This document shows positions 45,274-55,747 of a stretch of 64,000 bases of DNA, piece by piece (position 1 is the first letter of the stretch; every line of letters begins with the position of its first letter). The position numbers and the translations under genes are program-made. Under the pieces are notes generated by a model. It was given only the letters and a program-made list of their open reading frames with translations. It made no database searches and was not told where the DNA came from. The stretch comes from 66-474 sp051954935 (GTDB taxonomy: Bacteria; Pseudomonadota; Gammaproteobacteria; Xanthomonadales; Rhodanobacteraceae), in the NCBI GenBank assembly GCA_051954935.1, contig JBQCHG010000005.1, positions 1 to 64,000 on the forward strand, read 5' to 3'.

Positions 45274-47115
45274 TTATTGTCCCGCGGTTGCAACCGGCAC
45301 GGGAAGTGAAGTTGAAGACGCGTGCGGCGCCGCCACTCCACCGGGAGGTTGGACGCCCAGTTTCGCGCTCAGTGCCGCGAAACGCGGGTCCTCCTTGTAA
45401 CCCAGGATGAAAGGATCGAAGAAGAGTATCGCGAGGCTGGTGTCGTGCTGTTTCCATGCGCGGTCCAGCCACTCGAACATCTCGTCCGGCTCATGGCGGA
45501 TCGCGTACAGGCTTGCGATCACGAAAGGCTGGCTGGACGCGTTGTCGGCTTCGTAAGCGCGCAGCGCGGAATCGGCCCGGGCCCGATTCCCGCCGATCTG
45601 CGCCGCCATGGCGATCGCCCAGCTCTTGTAATCGCGCGCGGTCTCCCGCGCAGCGTCCCGTTGCGCCGCGGCAAAGTCGTTGCGCAGCACGTCCACGACC
45701 ACCTGCTGCTGATGCAGGCCGGGGAAGTCCGGTTGCAACGACAGCGCGGTCTTGAGTGCCTTCCCGGCTTCGTCGAGACGGCCCAGCATGACCAGGTCGT
45801 CGGCAAGAATGGCGTACCAGTCCGGGCGCAGCGGATCGGTCACGAGCGCCCGCCTGTAAAGGTCGGCGGATTCCTGCCAGTGTCCCACCGTGCCGAGCTG
45901 CAATGCGAGGAACGCCATGATGGTGTCGTCGTTCGGAGCCAGGGCAAGGGCTTGCCTGTACTCGGTCAGCGCCGCCATCTGATCGAGATCCAGCACCGAA
46001 AGGACATAGGCGCGATCCATATGCGCCGAAGCACTGTTTGGCGCCAGTTCGTATTCCCGATTTGCGGCCGCGCGAGCTTTGGTGAATGCCGCCTGCTGCT
46101 CCTGTCCCGCGAGGGTACTGCCAAGGTTGATCCAGTAATTCGACAGCAGCCCATACACATAGGCATAGCCTGGGTCGAGCGCACCCGCCTGCTCAAGCAA
46201 GCCGATACCCTGCCGGTAAGCCTCCGGAGTGCCATGCCGGGCAATGGCCCTTCCCTGCAGCATCGCCTGATACGCCGCGATGTTGCCGCTCGGGGGCGCC
46301 TCGTCGGAGGCGACCGGCTTGCCCAGCAGCTTGATCTTCAGCGCGTTCGCCACTGCTGCACCGATTTCGGACTGGATCGCGAAAACGTCCTTCAGGTCGC
46401 GATCGAACGTATGCGACCACACGCTGGTTCCGTCCTTCGCGCGAACCATTTCTACGATGATCCGCAGGCGCTGGCCGCTCTGTCGCACGGAACCTTCGAT
46501 GAGGTTGGCGACCCGGAGAGCGGCCCCGATTTCAGCCGGCGCGTCATTCGAATGCCGGAAGCGGAAGGAGGAAGTCTTTCCGATCACCTTCAAGCCGTTG
46601 ATCTGGGTGAGATCGGAAATCAGTTCCTCCGACAACCCGTCGGAAAAATAGTCCTGTCGTGGATCACCGCTTTCGTTGGCCAGCGGAAGCACCGCGACGG
46701 ACTTCTCCGGAACGCCGGCGAGACCCGCGACCGCATCCTCGTTCAGGCCCGCACCCTTGCGCCAGACGAAGGTGTTGGTGAGCAGCAGCACCACCGCGAC
46801 CGTGAGTACCGCGATGATCGCAAAGTCGAGCTTGCGGGCGGTGGAATGCACGCGCGCGGGATCGGGCGACAGCTCGCTCTCGCGCTGCAGGCCGTGCGAA
46901 GTGAACTCGTAGAGCCAGGCGAACACCAGCCAGAACGGAAACCCGATGCCCGCCGCGATCAGGAACCAGCGCGTAGACCACTCCGGCGCGCCGACAACTG
47001 GCGTGAGCTGCGCGATGCCCTGCGCCAGCGCCCACACAGCGCCAATGTAAAGCAAACCGGCACGCACGACGTGCCGGCGTTTCAGTTCGGCAAAGAATCC
47101 GATCGGGCCTGCCAC
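45274..47115 (-). CDS. Membrane-anchored TPR protein with TolB/FlgO-like domain
   Basis: 613 residues. The N-terminal part starts GFFAELKRRHVVRAGLLYIG and contains three membrane helices (about 22-42, 55-78, 108-128). The middle (about 145-270) is the domain KSVAVLPLANESGD ... SDGLSEELISDLTQI, seen in signalling proteins and adenylate cyclase-like proteins of many Proteobacteria. The rest (about 290-590) consists of TPR-type repeats. No cyclase or DNA-binding domain is attached. The start is GTG at 47115 with GGGGGA about 9 bases upstream. It lies between ftsH (with its own terminator) and folP, where E. coli has no gene. Function unknown; protein-protein scaffolding at the inner membrane is likely. 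Confidence 0.8.
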   Translation of the reverse strand: MAGPIGFFAELKRRHVVRAGLLYIGAVWALAQGIAQLTPVVGAPEWSTRWFLIAAGIGFPFWLVFAWLYEFTSHGLQRESELSPDPARVHSTARKLDFAIIAVLTVAVVLLLTNTFVWRKGAGLNEDAVAGLAGVPEKSVAVLPLANESGDPRQDYFSDGLSEELISDLTQINGLKVIGKTSSFRFRHSNDAPAEIGAALRVANLIEGSVRQSGQRLRIIVEMVRAKDGTSVWSHTFDRDLKDVFAIQSEIGAAVANALKIKLLGKPVASDEAPPSGNIAAYQAMLQGRAIARHGTPEAYRQGIGLLEQAGALDPGYAYVYGLLSNYWINLGSTLAGQEQQAAFTKARAAANREYELAPNSASAHMDRAYVLSVLDLDQMAALTEYRQALALAPNDDTIMAFLALQLGTVGHWQESADLYRRALVTDPLRPDWYAILADDLVMLGRLDEAGKALKTALSLQPDFPGLHQQQVVVDVLRNDFAAAQRDAARETARDYKSWAIAMAAQIGGNRARADSALRAYEADNASSQPFVIASLYAIRHEPDEMFEWLDRAWKQHDTSLAILFFDPFILGYKEDPRFAALSAKLGVQPPGGVAAPHASSTSLPVPVATAGQ

Positions 47116-47188
47116 AATCCCCGTCCCCCGAGCGATGGCCTCGGACCGAGTTTCCGCATCCGCGCCAGGCAGCGCAAGCACGGAAATG

Positions 47189-47214
47189 AAAAGGCCGCCT
47201 TGCGGCGGCCTTTT
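47189..47214 (-). terminator. Terminator of rlmE-ftsH
   Basis: GGCCGCC, four-base loop, GGCGGCC, then TTTTC on the minus strand, starting five bases past the ftsH stop. The T-run is short, so some read-through into the TPR gene and folP is possible. Confidence 0.8.
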
Positions 47215-47218
47215 CGGG

Positions 47219-49164
<1,946 letters not shown>

Positions 49165-49168
<4 letters not shown>

Positions 49169-49836
49169 GATGCGGTTCCCTCGCAGGCGTCCGCACGTCC
49201 TTGCGCGGATTTCACGGTGGCACGCCAGCCGCTCGCCAGCGCGTAGACCTCGCGCGAACGGGCGCGCGAGGCCTTGGGTTTGCGCAGTGTCACGCGGTCG
49301 AACCCCGCGCGCAAGCCGCGCAGGTACTCGTCGAAACCTGTGCCTTGGAACAGTTTCACCAGAAAAGATCCTCCGGGTTTCAACCAGTTGCGCGCGAAAT
49401 CCAGGGCCAATTCGGCCAAGTACATCGAGCGCGCCTGGTCGGCATCGCCTATGCCGCTGATATTGGGCGCCATGTCCGACAGCACAAGGTCGAGCTTGTG
49501 GCCGTTCAGCCGCGCTTGCAGGGCGTCCAGCACCTCGGCCTCGCGGAAGTCGCCATGGATGAACTCGACCCCGCCGATGCCCTGCATCGGCAGGATGTCC
49601 AGAGCGATGATGCGGCCATTGTCGCCCAACCGCTCGCGCAGCAACTGTGACCAGCCGCCAGGCGCGGCACCCAAGTCCACCACGCTCATGCCCGGCTTGA
49701 GCAGCCGGTCGCGCTCCAGCAGCTCGTCGAGCTTGAATGCCGCGCGCGAACGCAGCCCTTCCGCCTGTGCGCGCCGCACGTACGGATCGTCGAAGTGCTC
49801 CTTCAACCAGCGGGCGCTGCTTTTGCTCCGGGCCAT
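49165..49836 (-). CDS. rlmE: 23S rRNA (uridine-2552-2'-O)-methyltransferase
   Basis: Methylates U2552 of 23S rRNA during 50S assembly. 223 residues. The SAM motif is VVDLGAAPGGWSQ. The catalytic K-D-K-E tetrad is Lys35, Asp121, Lys161, Glu196, each three less than in E. coli. The ATG at 49836 has an AAAGGA ribosome site about 12 bases upstream. It overlaps ftsH by four bases and is divergent from yhbY across 70 bases, where the minus strand has a good -10 box (TATCAT) but no clear -35. Confidence 0.96.
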
Positions 49837-49906
49837 TACGCGACTGTCCTTTACACCCACATGATACCCTGTCGGGCTTCTCCTCCCTGCTCGCCCGCTG
49901 AACAAC

Positions 49907-50203
49907 ATGTCTCTAACACCCAGTCAGCGCCGCTACCTGCGCGGCCTCGCGCACCCGCTGAAACCCGTGCTGCTGCTGGGCGGCAAGGGCGTGACGCCTT
50001 CCCTGTTGGCGGAACTGGGACATGCGCTGGATGATCACGAACTGATCAAGGTGAAACTGACCGGCGAGGATCGCGAGGAGCGCGCTTCGGCGCTCGCACA
50101 ATTGTTGGATGCGTCAGGGGCGGAGAACGTTCAGACCATCGGGCACATCGCAGTGCTGTACCGGCGCAATGCAGAGCAGCCGAGGATTGCCCTGCCGCGT
50201 TAG
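49907..50203 (+). CDS. yhbY: CRM-domain RNA-binding protein YhbY
   Basis: 50S-associated RNA-binding protein. 98 residues, a single CRM domain: LTPSQRRYLRGLAHPLKPVLLLGGKGVT and the GxxG loop LLGGKG. Divergent from rlmE exactly as in E. coli. Followed after two bases by the Mth938-domain gene. Confidence 0.93.
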   Translation: MSLTPSQRRYLRGLAHPLKPVLLLGGKGVTPSLLAELGHALDDHELIKVKLTGEDREERASALAQLLDASGAENVQTIGHIAVLYRRNAEQPRIALPR

Positions 50204-50205
50204 CC

Positions 50206-50577
50206 GTGGAACTCTCCCTCGACCGCCCCGAAGACTTCCTGTTCGTGCGCCGCGCGGATGCGCAAGCGGTGACCGTGGTGGATCGCCAGCTCACCCACAG
50301 CTTCATCCTCGCGCGCGACCGCGCGATCGAAGACTGGAACGTGACCGACATCGCCGCGCTCACGCTGCAGCAGGTCGAGCCGATCCTTGCCCTGGAACCG
50401 GACGTGGTGCTGCTCGGCAGCGGGGCGCGCCAGCAGTTCCCGTCGCAGGCGGTGCTGGCGGCCTTTCTTCAACGCGGCGTCGGCGTGGAAGTGATGGACA
50501 ACGCAGCCGCCGCGCGCACCTGGAACGTGCTGGCCGGCGAGCACCGCAACGTGGTCGCAGGCTTCATTCTGTCGTAG
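50206..50577 (+). CDS. Mth938/NDUFAF3-like domain protein
   Basis: 123 residues. The fold family is indicated by EPDVVLLGSGARQQFPSQAVLAA and the C-terminal EVMDNAAAARTWNVLAGEHRNV. Homologues include mitochondrial complex I assembly factor NDUFAF3, so a link to the nuo operon in this window is tempting, but bacterial members have no proven role. Start is GTG at 50206, two bases after yhbY. The stop TAG opens a GC-rich hairpin. Confidence 0.8.
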   Translation: MELSLDRPEDFLFVRRADAQAVTVVDRQLTHSFILARDRAIEDWNVTDIAALTLQQVEPILALEPDVVLLGSGARQQFPSQAVLAAFLQRGVGVEVMDNAAAARTWNVLAGEHRNVVAGFILS

Positions 50578-50606
50578 CGTGCGCCGCGGCTCCGCGCGTG
50601 CGCAGC
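50574..50606. repeat. GTAG-like hairpin after the Mth938-domain gene
   Basis: GTAGCGTGCGCCGCGG, then CTCCGCGCGTGCGCA. It starts with the stop codon TAG like the other GTAG repeats and lies between convergent genes, so it may also act as a terminator. The sequence is too diverged for a firm family call. Confidence 0.45.
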
Positions 50607-50611
50607 ATGGC

Positions 50612-51589
50612 TCACCGTTCCGGCAGGTAATCCGTGGGATCCACAGGCTTGCCGTTCTTGCGGATCTCGAAATGCAATTCCTCGCGTGGCGCGCCGCTGG
50701 AACCCATTTCCGCGATCAGTTGTCCGGCGCGCACGTGCTCGCCTTCCCTGACCAGCCGCTTGCGGTTGTGGCCGTAGGCGGACAGGTAAGTGTCGGAATG
50801 CTTGATGATGATCAGCTCGCCGTAGCCGATCAGGCCGTTGCCGCTGTACACCACCACGCCGTCGGCCGCCGCGCGCACCGGGTCGCCGGCGTTGCCCGCG
50901 ATGTCCAGGCCCGCCCCGCTCCCTCCGCTGCCGTCCTGGAAGCCGCTGATCACCGCGCCATCGGCCGGCCATTGCCAAGTGATGCCGTCCACGCTGCGCA
51001 TCTTTCCGGACATGACCTGCGGCAAAGGTTTCAATGCAGCCGGATTGACCGGCGGATTCGTAGCCGGCGGCACCTGCACAGACGGCGTGGCATTCGTGCC
51101 GCTTGCCGGTTCCGCGCGCGTCGTCGCGACGGAAGCAGAAGCTGCCGGCGGCGCGTGCGCCGGCTCGGATTCGTTCGGTACGGTCACGAACACCGGCGCA
51201 TTATTCTGCGGGCGTGTTTCGCGCGGTGGCGCTTTCGCTACCGGGCCTCGCACGGGTGGGCCCGGCGGGGGCGCCGCCACGTCAATGCGCAGCACCTGTC
51301 CCGGATAGATCACGTATGGCGGCGCGATGCGGTTGCGCGCGGCCAGCGCGCGAAAATCCATGCCGTGCCTGAAAGCGATGCTGTAGAGCGTGTCGCCGCG
51401 CGCGACCACGTAGCCTTCGGAAGTCATGCGGCCGTTGACGTGATCGCCACCCGATTGCGAATAGCGCGGCGCCACCTCGCCGCCCATCGAGCGATCGACC
51501 ACCGGCGCGGGGGAAGTGGCGCACCCGCCGAGCAGCGCGGCGGCCATACCGATCGACAGCAATCCGGACCACGAAATCAGGGTGCGCAT
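50612..51589 (-). CDS. nlpD: NlpD-like lipoprotein, LysM plus degenerate LytM domain
   Basis: 325 residues. Signal peptide with lipobox ending LLGGC (Cys23). LysM peptidoglycan-binding domain about residues 55-98 (YVVARGDTLYSIAFRHGMDF). A Pro/Ala-rich linker (about 100-200) leads to a C-terminal LytM/M23 domain. The domain lacks key metal ligands: SGAGLDIAG has no His before the Asp, and ELHFEI replaces the usual HLHFEI. So it is probably an amidase activator in cell separation, like E. coli NlpD, not an active peptidase. It follows yqaA. rpoS, normally next in many gammaproteobacteria, is absent. Confidence 0.9.
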   Translation of the reverse strand: MRTLISWSGLLSIGMAAALLGGCATSPAPVVDRSMGGEVAPRYSQSGGDHVNGRMTSEGYVVARGDTLYSIAFRHGMDFRALAARNRIAPPYVIYPGQVLRIDVAAPPPGPPVRGPVAKAPPRETRPQNNAPVFVTVPNESEPAHAPPAASASVATTRAEPASGTNATPSVQVPPATNPPVNPAALKPLPQVMSGKMRSVDGITWQWPADGAVISGFQDGSGGSGAGLDIAGNAGDPVRAAADGVVVYSGNGLIGYGELIIIKHSDTYLSAYGHNRKRLVREGEHVRAGQLIAEMGSSGAPREELHFEIRKNGKPVDPTDYLPER

Positions 51590-51643
51590 GACGCGCGCAA
51601 GGATAACCGACTCGCGACGTTGTTCGGGAATCACGACTCCGGT

Positions 51644-52246
51644 TCACCGCAGGTAGAACCACAACCCCAGCGCGACGATGATGGCCACGATCACCCAGCC
51701 CGCGGTTTCGATGTGCCTGTGCAGCGCTTTCTCCGCGCGCTCGCCGCCGAGGCGGATCACGCCGGCGACCAGGAACACGCGCTTGCCGCGGCCGATCGCG
51801 ATGCCGGCCAGGAACGGCAGGATCGGCATGCCCACGATGCCGCAGGCCCAGCTCGCGACCTTCATCGGGATCGGCAGGAAGCCTGCCGCGACCAGCATCC
51901 AGAACGCTTCCCAGGGATGCTGTTTCGCCGCCGCGCCGAATTCCTTCACCATCGCATCCAGGTGTTGCGACCAGCCGATGTCGGCTAGGAACGGTTGCAG
52001 GTAGTGGAATGCATAGTGGCCGAGTTCATAGCCGATCATCGAGCCGGCCAGCGAGCCGGCGAGACTGATCGAAGCGAACAGCCACCATTTGCGCGGACGC
52101 GCCAGTGTCATCGGCGCCAGCATGATTTCCGGCGCGACCGGAAAGATGAAGGCCTCGAAGAAGCTGAGCACGACCAGCCAGAGCTCGGCCATCGGCTTGG
52201 CCGCCCACTTCAGCGCCCACTCGTAGAGCGGCTTGAAGATCTTCAT
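51644..52246 (-). CDS. YqaA/DedA-related (SNARE-associated) membrane protein
   Basis: 200 residues with about five hydrophobic segments. ELWLVVLSFFEAFIFPVAPEIMLAP and the glycine-rich GSLAGSMIGYELGHYAF, then GFLPIPMKVASWACGI, are typical of the VTT/DedA family, whose members are linked to lipid scrambling and envelope homeostasis. The ATG at 52246 was chosen over an upstream one. It lies 25 bases after pcm. Confidence 0.85.
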   Translation of the reverse strand: MKIFKPLYEWALKWAAKPMAELWLVVLSFFEAFIFPVAPEIMLAPMTLARPRKWWLFASISLAGSLAGSMIGYELGHYAFHYLQPFLADIGWSQHLDAMVKEFGAAAKQHPWEAFWMLVAAGFLPIPMKVASWACGIVGMPILPFLAGIAIGRGKRVFLVAGVIRLGGERAEKALHRHIETAGWVIVAIIVALGLWFYLR

Positions 52247-52271
52247 GTGCGCGAGCGCACCCGGTGCGCGC

Positions 52272-52952
52272 TCAAGACAAGCCACCCAGCAATGGCACGA
52301 AGCTCACTTCGTCCAATTCATCGCTGACCAGCGCATCGCCTTCGCGGCGCACGCGCGTGAGCCGCTGTTTGCCCGGCGGCCCGAGCGGCGCGACCAGCAC
52401 GCCGCCATCGGCGAGCTGATCGAGCAGCTTGCGCGGAACGGTTTCGCCGGCCGCGGTGAGCACGATCGCATCGAACGGCGCCTCCGACGGCCAGCCGATG
52501 TTGCCGTCGTCGTGGCGCGAGCGGATGTTTTCGATCTTCATGTTGCGGAAACGCCGACGAGCCTGGCGCAGCAATTCCTCGATGCGCTCGACGGTGTATA
52601 CCTGCGCCACCAGCGCCGACAGCACCGCGGCCTGGTAACCGGAACCGGTGCCGATCTCCAGTACCCGCCCGGGAATGCCGCGCTCGATCAGCAGCTCGGT
52701 CATGCGCGCCACCACCCAGGGCTGCGAGATGGTCTGCCCGAGCCCGATCGGCAGCGCGGTGTTCTCGTACGCGCGCGAGGCGAGTGCCTCGTCAATGAAC
52801 AGATGTCGCGGCGTGGTGCGGATCACGTCCAGCACGCGCGGATCGGTGATGCCTTCCTCGCGCAGGTTCGCTACCAGGCGATCACGCGCGCGTTGCGAAG
52901 TCATGCCGCTGCCGCGCGGGTGCGGCGCGGCGCCGAACAGCGCGTGGCTCAT
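52272..52952 (-). CDS. pcm: Protein-L-isoaspartate O-methyltransferase
   Basis: Starts repair of isoaspartyl residues in aged proteins. 226 residues. SAM-binding VLEIGTGSGYQAAVLS; the family motif near the N-terminus is ALPIGLGQTISQPWVVA. The ATG at 52952 overlaps the surE stop (ATGA); an internal in-frame ATG (MTSQRARDRL) would give the more common length of about 210. Order surE-pcm is conserved. Confidence 0.94.
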   Translation of the reverse strand: MSHALFGAAPHPRGSGMTSQRARDRLVANLREEGITDPRVLDVIRTTPRHLFIDEALASRAYENTALPIGLGQTISQPWVVARMTELLIERGIPGRVLEIGTGSGYQAAVLSALVAQVYTVERIEELLRQARRRFRNMKIENIRSRHDDGNIGWPSEAPFDAIVLTAAGETVPRKLLDQLADGGVLVAPLGPPGKQRLTRVRREGDALVSDELDEVSFVPLLGGLS

Positions 52953-53743
52953 GCGGCCTGCTCCCCGTTGGAGGGTGCATCCAGTTCGCGCGAGAGGGCA
53001 CCCATCCATTTCGATACCTTGTCCAGCGCCTGGAACCGCGTGAGATCCACGTGGATCGGCGTCACCGAGACATAACCGTTGCGCACGGCGTGGAAATCGG
53101 TGCCGGGGCCGTCATCTTCGGCCTCGCCCGCCGGGCCGATCCAGAACACCAGCCGCCCCCGCGGATCACGCTGCGCGATGCACGGCGCGGACCGATGACG
53201 GCGGCCCAGGCGCGTCACTTCGAAGCCACGGATATCGCGCCATTCGCGATCGGGCACGTTGACATTCAATATGGTGTCGGCGGGCAACGGATCCACCAGC
53301 AGGCGCTTGGTCAGCAGCAGCACCGCGCGCGCGGCGGTTTCGAAATGCTCGGCGCGATGCTCTTCCGCCACCATCGAGACCGCGATCGCCGGCAGGCCGA
53401 GGAAGCGCCCTTCCATCGCCGCGGACACGGTGCCGGAATAGATCACGTCGTCGCCGAGATTGGCCGAGTTGTTGATGCCCGACACCACGATGTCGGGTTC
53501 GTGCTCCAGCAGGCCGGCCAGCGCCAGATGCACGCAATCGGTGGGCGTGCCGAAGATGCGATAGCGGCCGTCTTCCATTTGCTGCACACGCACGGGCTGG
53601 TCGAGCGTGAGGGAATTGCTGGCACCGGAGCGGTCGCGGTCCGGCGCCACCACGATCACCTCGCCGAGTTCGGCAAGGTGCGAGGCGAGCACGCGCAGGC
53701 CCAGCGCCTCCACGCCATCGTCGTTGCTGACCAGAACACGCAT
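52949..53743 (-). CDS. surE: 5'/3'-nucleotidase SurE
   Basis: Survival-related metal-dependent nucleotidase. 264 residues. Metal ligands are Asp8/Asp9 in VSNDDGVEALG, Ser in PDRDRSGASNSLT and Asn in VSGINNSANLGDDV. The start MRVLVSNDDG is standard. In E. coli truD lies just upstream; here an oppositely oriented Smr gene does. Confidence 0.96.
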   Translation of the reverse strand: MRVLVSNDDGVEALGLRVLASHLAELGEVIVVAPDRDRSGASNSLTLDQPVRVQQMEDGRYRIFGTPTDCVHLALAGLLEHEPDIVVSGINNSANLGDDVIYSGTVSAAMEGRFLGLPAIAVSMVAEEHRAEHFETAARAVLLLTKRLLVDPLPADTILNVNVPDREWRDIRGFEVTRLGRRHRSAPCIAQRDPRGRLVFWIGPAGEAEDDGPGTDFHAVRNGYVSVTPIHVDLTRFQALDKVSKWMGALSRELDAPSNGEQAA

Positions 53744-53854
53744 CGGATTCCCTGTTTGACGCGATTACGAAGCGATGCGCGAGCGCGCGCATCCCGGTGA
53801 TGAAGTTTAGCCGATCCGCCACGCTCCGTTCGCTCTTGGAGCGCGCGGACCGCG

Positions 53855-53914
53855 GGCCGCAGGCCGGAGGGCGCTTCGACTCTGCTCGCTTCGCGAGCTA
53901 CGCTCGGCGCAAAC
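53855..53914. repeat. Dispersed repeat, second copy (family C)
   Basis: GGGCCGCAGGCCGGAGG, GCGCTTCGACTCTGCTC, then GCGAGCTACGCTCGGCGC, matching 11255-11313. It lies immediately upstream of the Smr gene. Confidence 0.7.
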
Positions 53915-53925
53915 GGAATCATCAC

Positions 53926-54489
53926 ATGCCACGCAAGCGCAAAATCGAACCGGAACAGGTCAGCGACGAAGACGTGCGTCTGTTCCGCGAGGCGATCGGC
54001 GATATCCGGCCGCTCGCACCGAAGCCCGAATCCGGGCACGCGCGCACACCGCCGGCGCCGCATCCGGCGATGTTCGAGCGCGACGAGGCCGCGGTGAGGA
54101 ACGAACTGCTGGAATCGGCGATCGACCCGGCGGCGCACGAAGTCGGCGAGGAGCTGCTGTACCTGCGCGAAGGCCATTCACCGCAGTTGCTGAAGCGGCT
54201 GCGGCGCGGTCATTTCAGCATCGGCGACGAGATCGACCTGCACCAGATGGACGAGCGGGCCGCGCGCGCAACACTGGGCGACTTCCTCGCCGACTGCCGC
54301 CGGCGCGGGATCACCTGCGTGCGCATCGTACATGGCAAGGGCTTGCGCTCCGGCAGCGCGGGACCTGTATTGAAGCGCATGGCCGATCGCGTACTGCGGC
54401 GGCGCGAAGACGTGCTGGCCTTCGCTTCCGCACGCCCGGCGCAGGGAGGAACGGGAGCGACGGTGGTGTTGCTGCGCAAGGCGCGCTAA
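53926..54489 (+). CDS. Smr-domain protein
   Basis: 187 residues. An unconserved charged N-terminal part precedes a C-terminal Smr domain (about 100-187) with the two family motifs EIDLHQMDERAARATL and VRIVHGKGLRSGS. Smr domains of this kind are DNA- or RNA-nicking nucleases related to the MutS2 C-terminus. The start MPRKRKIEPEQ was chosen because further upstream in-frame sequence lies in the family C repeat. It is opposite in strand to surE and ispF, at the place where truD lies in E. coli. Confidence 0.88.
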   Translation: MPRKRKIEPEQVSDEDVRLFREAIGDIRPLAPKPESGHARTPPAPHPAMFERDEAAVRNELLESAIDPAAHEVGEELLYLREGHSPQLLKRLRRGHFSIGDEIDLHQMDERAARATLGDFLADCRRRGITCVRIVHGKGLRSGSAGPVLKRMADRVLRRREDVLAFASARPAQGGTGATVVLLRKAR

Positions 54490-54496
54490 CGCTCTT

Positions 54497-54572
54497 TGTT
54501 GGAGCGAGCTCGCTCGCGACAAAGCGCCATCCATGACCAAGGGCTCCGTGGTCGCCTGCAAGCAGGCTCCTA
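54497..54572. repeat. GTAG-type REP doublet between smr and ispF
   Basis: TTGGAGCGAGCTCGCTCGCG, the 21-base linker at 54531-54551, then GTCGCCTGCAAGCAGGCTCC followed by TAC. On the minus strand the right end reads GTAGGAGCC and its TAG is the ispF stop. The left unit does not touch the smr stop (TAA). Confidence 0.8.
54531..54551. repeat. 21-base linker repeat, copy 5
   Basis: Begins CCATGACCAAGGGC and ends TCCGTGG, between two inverted REP units. Confidence 0.6.
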
Positions 54573-55049
54573 CGGAGAGCCTTGCAGCAGCACGACCGCC
54601 ATCGCCGCAATGCCTTCGCCACGTCCGGCGAAGCCGAGCTTCTCGGTGGTGGTCGCTTTGACGCTGATCGCATCAACGTCGCACTGCATCGCCGAAGCGA
54701 TCCGCGAACGCATCGCTTCGATGTGCGGCGCGAGTTTCGGTTTCTCGCAGATCACCGTGATATCGGCGTTGCCGAGTGCATGGCCACGCTCGCGCACCAG
54801 CGCCATGCAATGCGCGAGCAACTGCAGACTGTCGGCACCCTTCCAGCGCGGATCGCTGTCCGGGAAATGTTTGCCGATGTCACCGAGCGCCAGCGAACCG
54901 AGCAGCGCATCGCACAGCGCATGTACGGCGACATCACCATCCGAATGCGCGATCAGCCCCCGGGTGTGCGGAATGCGCACACCGCCCAGCGTCACGTGGT
55001 CGCCGGGGCCGAAGGCGTGCACGTCGAAGCCTTGGCCGACGCGCATCAT
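54570..55049 (-). CDS. ispF: 2-C-methyl-D-erythritol 2,4-cyclodiphosphate synthase
   Basis: Fifth step of the MEP isoprenoid pathway. 159 residues. Zinc ligands are in GFDVHAFG and LIAHSDGDVAVHAL; the end pattern is ATTTEKLGFAGRGEGIAAMA. The ATG at 55049 overlaps the ispD stop (ATGA); the next codon is also ATG (55046), giving the usual MRVGQGFDVH. The stop codon TAG is part of a REP. Confidence 0.96.
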   Translation of the reverse strand: MMRVGQGFDVHAFGPGDHVTLGGVRIPHTRGLIAHSDGDVAVHALCDALLGSLALGDIGKHFPDSDPRWKGADSLQLLAHCMALVRERGHALGNADITVICEKPKLAPHIEAMRSRIASAMQCDVDAISVKATTTEKLGFAGRGEGIAAMAVVLLQGSP

Positions 55050-55747
55050 GCGGTCTTCTCCAGCAGGAACTCCGCGAGCCTCAAATCCGAAGGCGTGGTG
55101 ACCTTGATGTTGTCCTCGGCGCCTTCCACCAGCAGAGGCAGGATGCCGATTCGTTCCATCGCCATCGCCTCGTCGGTAACCAGGACGCCCTTCGCGCGTG
55201 CGCGCTCCAGCGCCAGCATCAACTCGCCGCGGCGGAACATCTGCGGCGTGAGGGCACGCCAACGCGCCTCGCGCGATTCGGTGGTCACGCTGCGGCCGGT
55301 GCCGTCGCTGCGCTTCAACGTATCGCGCAGCGGCGCGGCCAGCAATGCGCCACCGGCCTGGGTGCCTGCCTTGATCAAACGGCCCAGGTCTTCATAACGT
55401 ACGCAGGGGCGTGCGGCATCGTGCACCAGCACGAAGTCCGCCTCGGTCACCGAATCGGGCAACGCGCGCAAACCGGCCAGCACGGAATCGCCCCGTTCGG
55501 AACCGCCGGTCGCGGTGATCACCGGCTTGCCGTTCACGCTGGCGAGTTTCGGCCACAGCGGATCCTTCGCCGCGAGGACCACCATCAGCCCGGCGATGCG
55601 GGGGTGTGCGGCGAGCCGCTCCAGCGTATGCAGGATCAGCGGCCGCCCGGCCAACGGCAGGTATTGCTTCGGTACCGCGCCGCCGAACCGCGTGCCGCGC
55701 CCGGCGGCAGGCACCACGCACCACAACGGGCTCGTTTCAGTGGCCAT
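55046..55747 (-). CDS. ispD: 2-C-methyl-D-erythritol 4-phosphate cytidylyltransferase
   Basis: Third step of the MEP pathway. 233 residues. CTP-binding VPAAGRGTRFGGAVPKQYLPL-like N-terminus, with VLVHDAARPCV and TDEAMAMER further on. Overlaps ftsB by 11 bases and ispF by four. Confidence 0.96.
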   Translation of the reverse strand: MATETSPLWCVVPAAGRGTRFGGAVPKQYLPLAGRPLILHTLERLAAHPRIAGLMVVLAAKDPLWPKLASVNGKPVITATGGSERGDSVLAGLRALPDSVTEADFVLVHDAARPCVRYEDLGRLIKAGTQAGGALLAAPLRDTLKRSDGTGRSVTTESREARWRALTPQMFRRGELMLALERARAKGVLVTDEAMAMERIGILPLLVEGAEDNIKVTTPSDLRLAEFLLEKTA

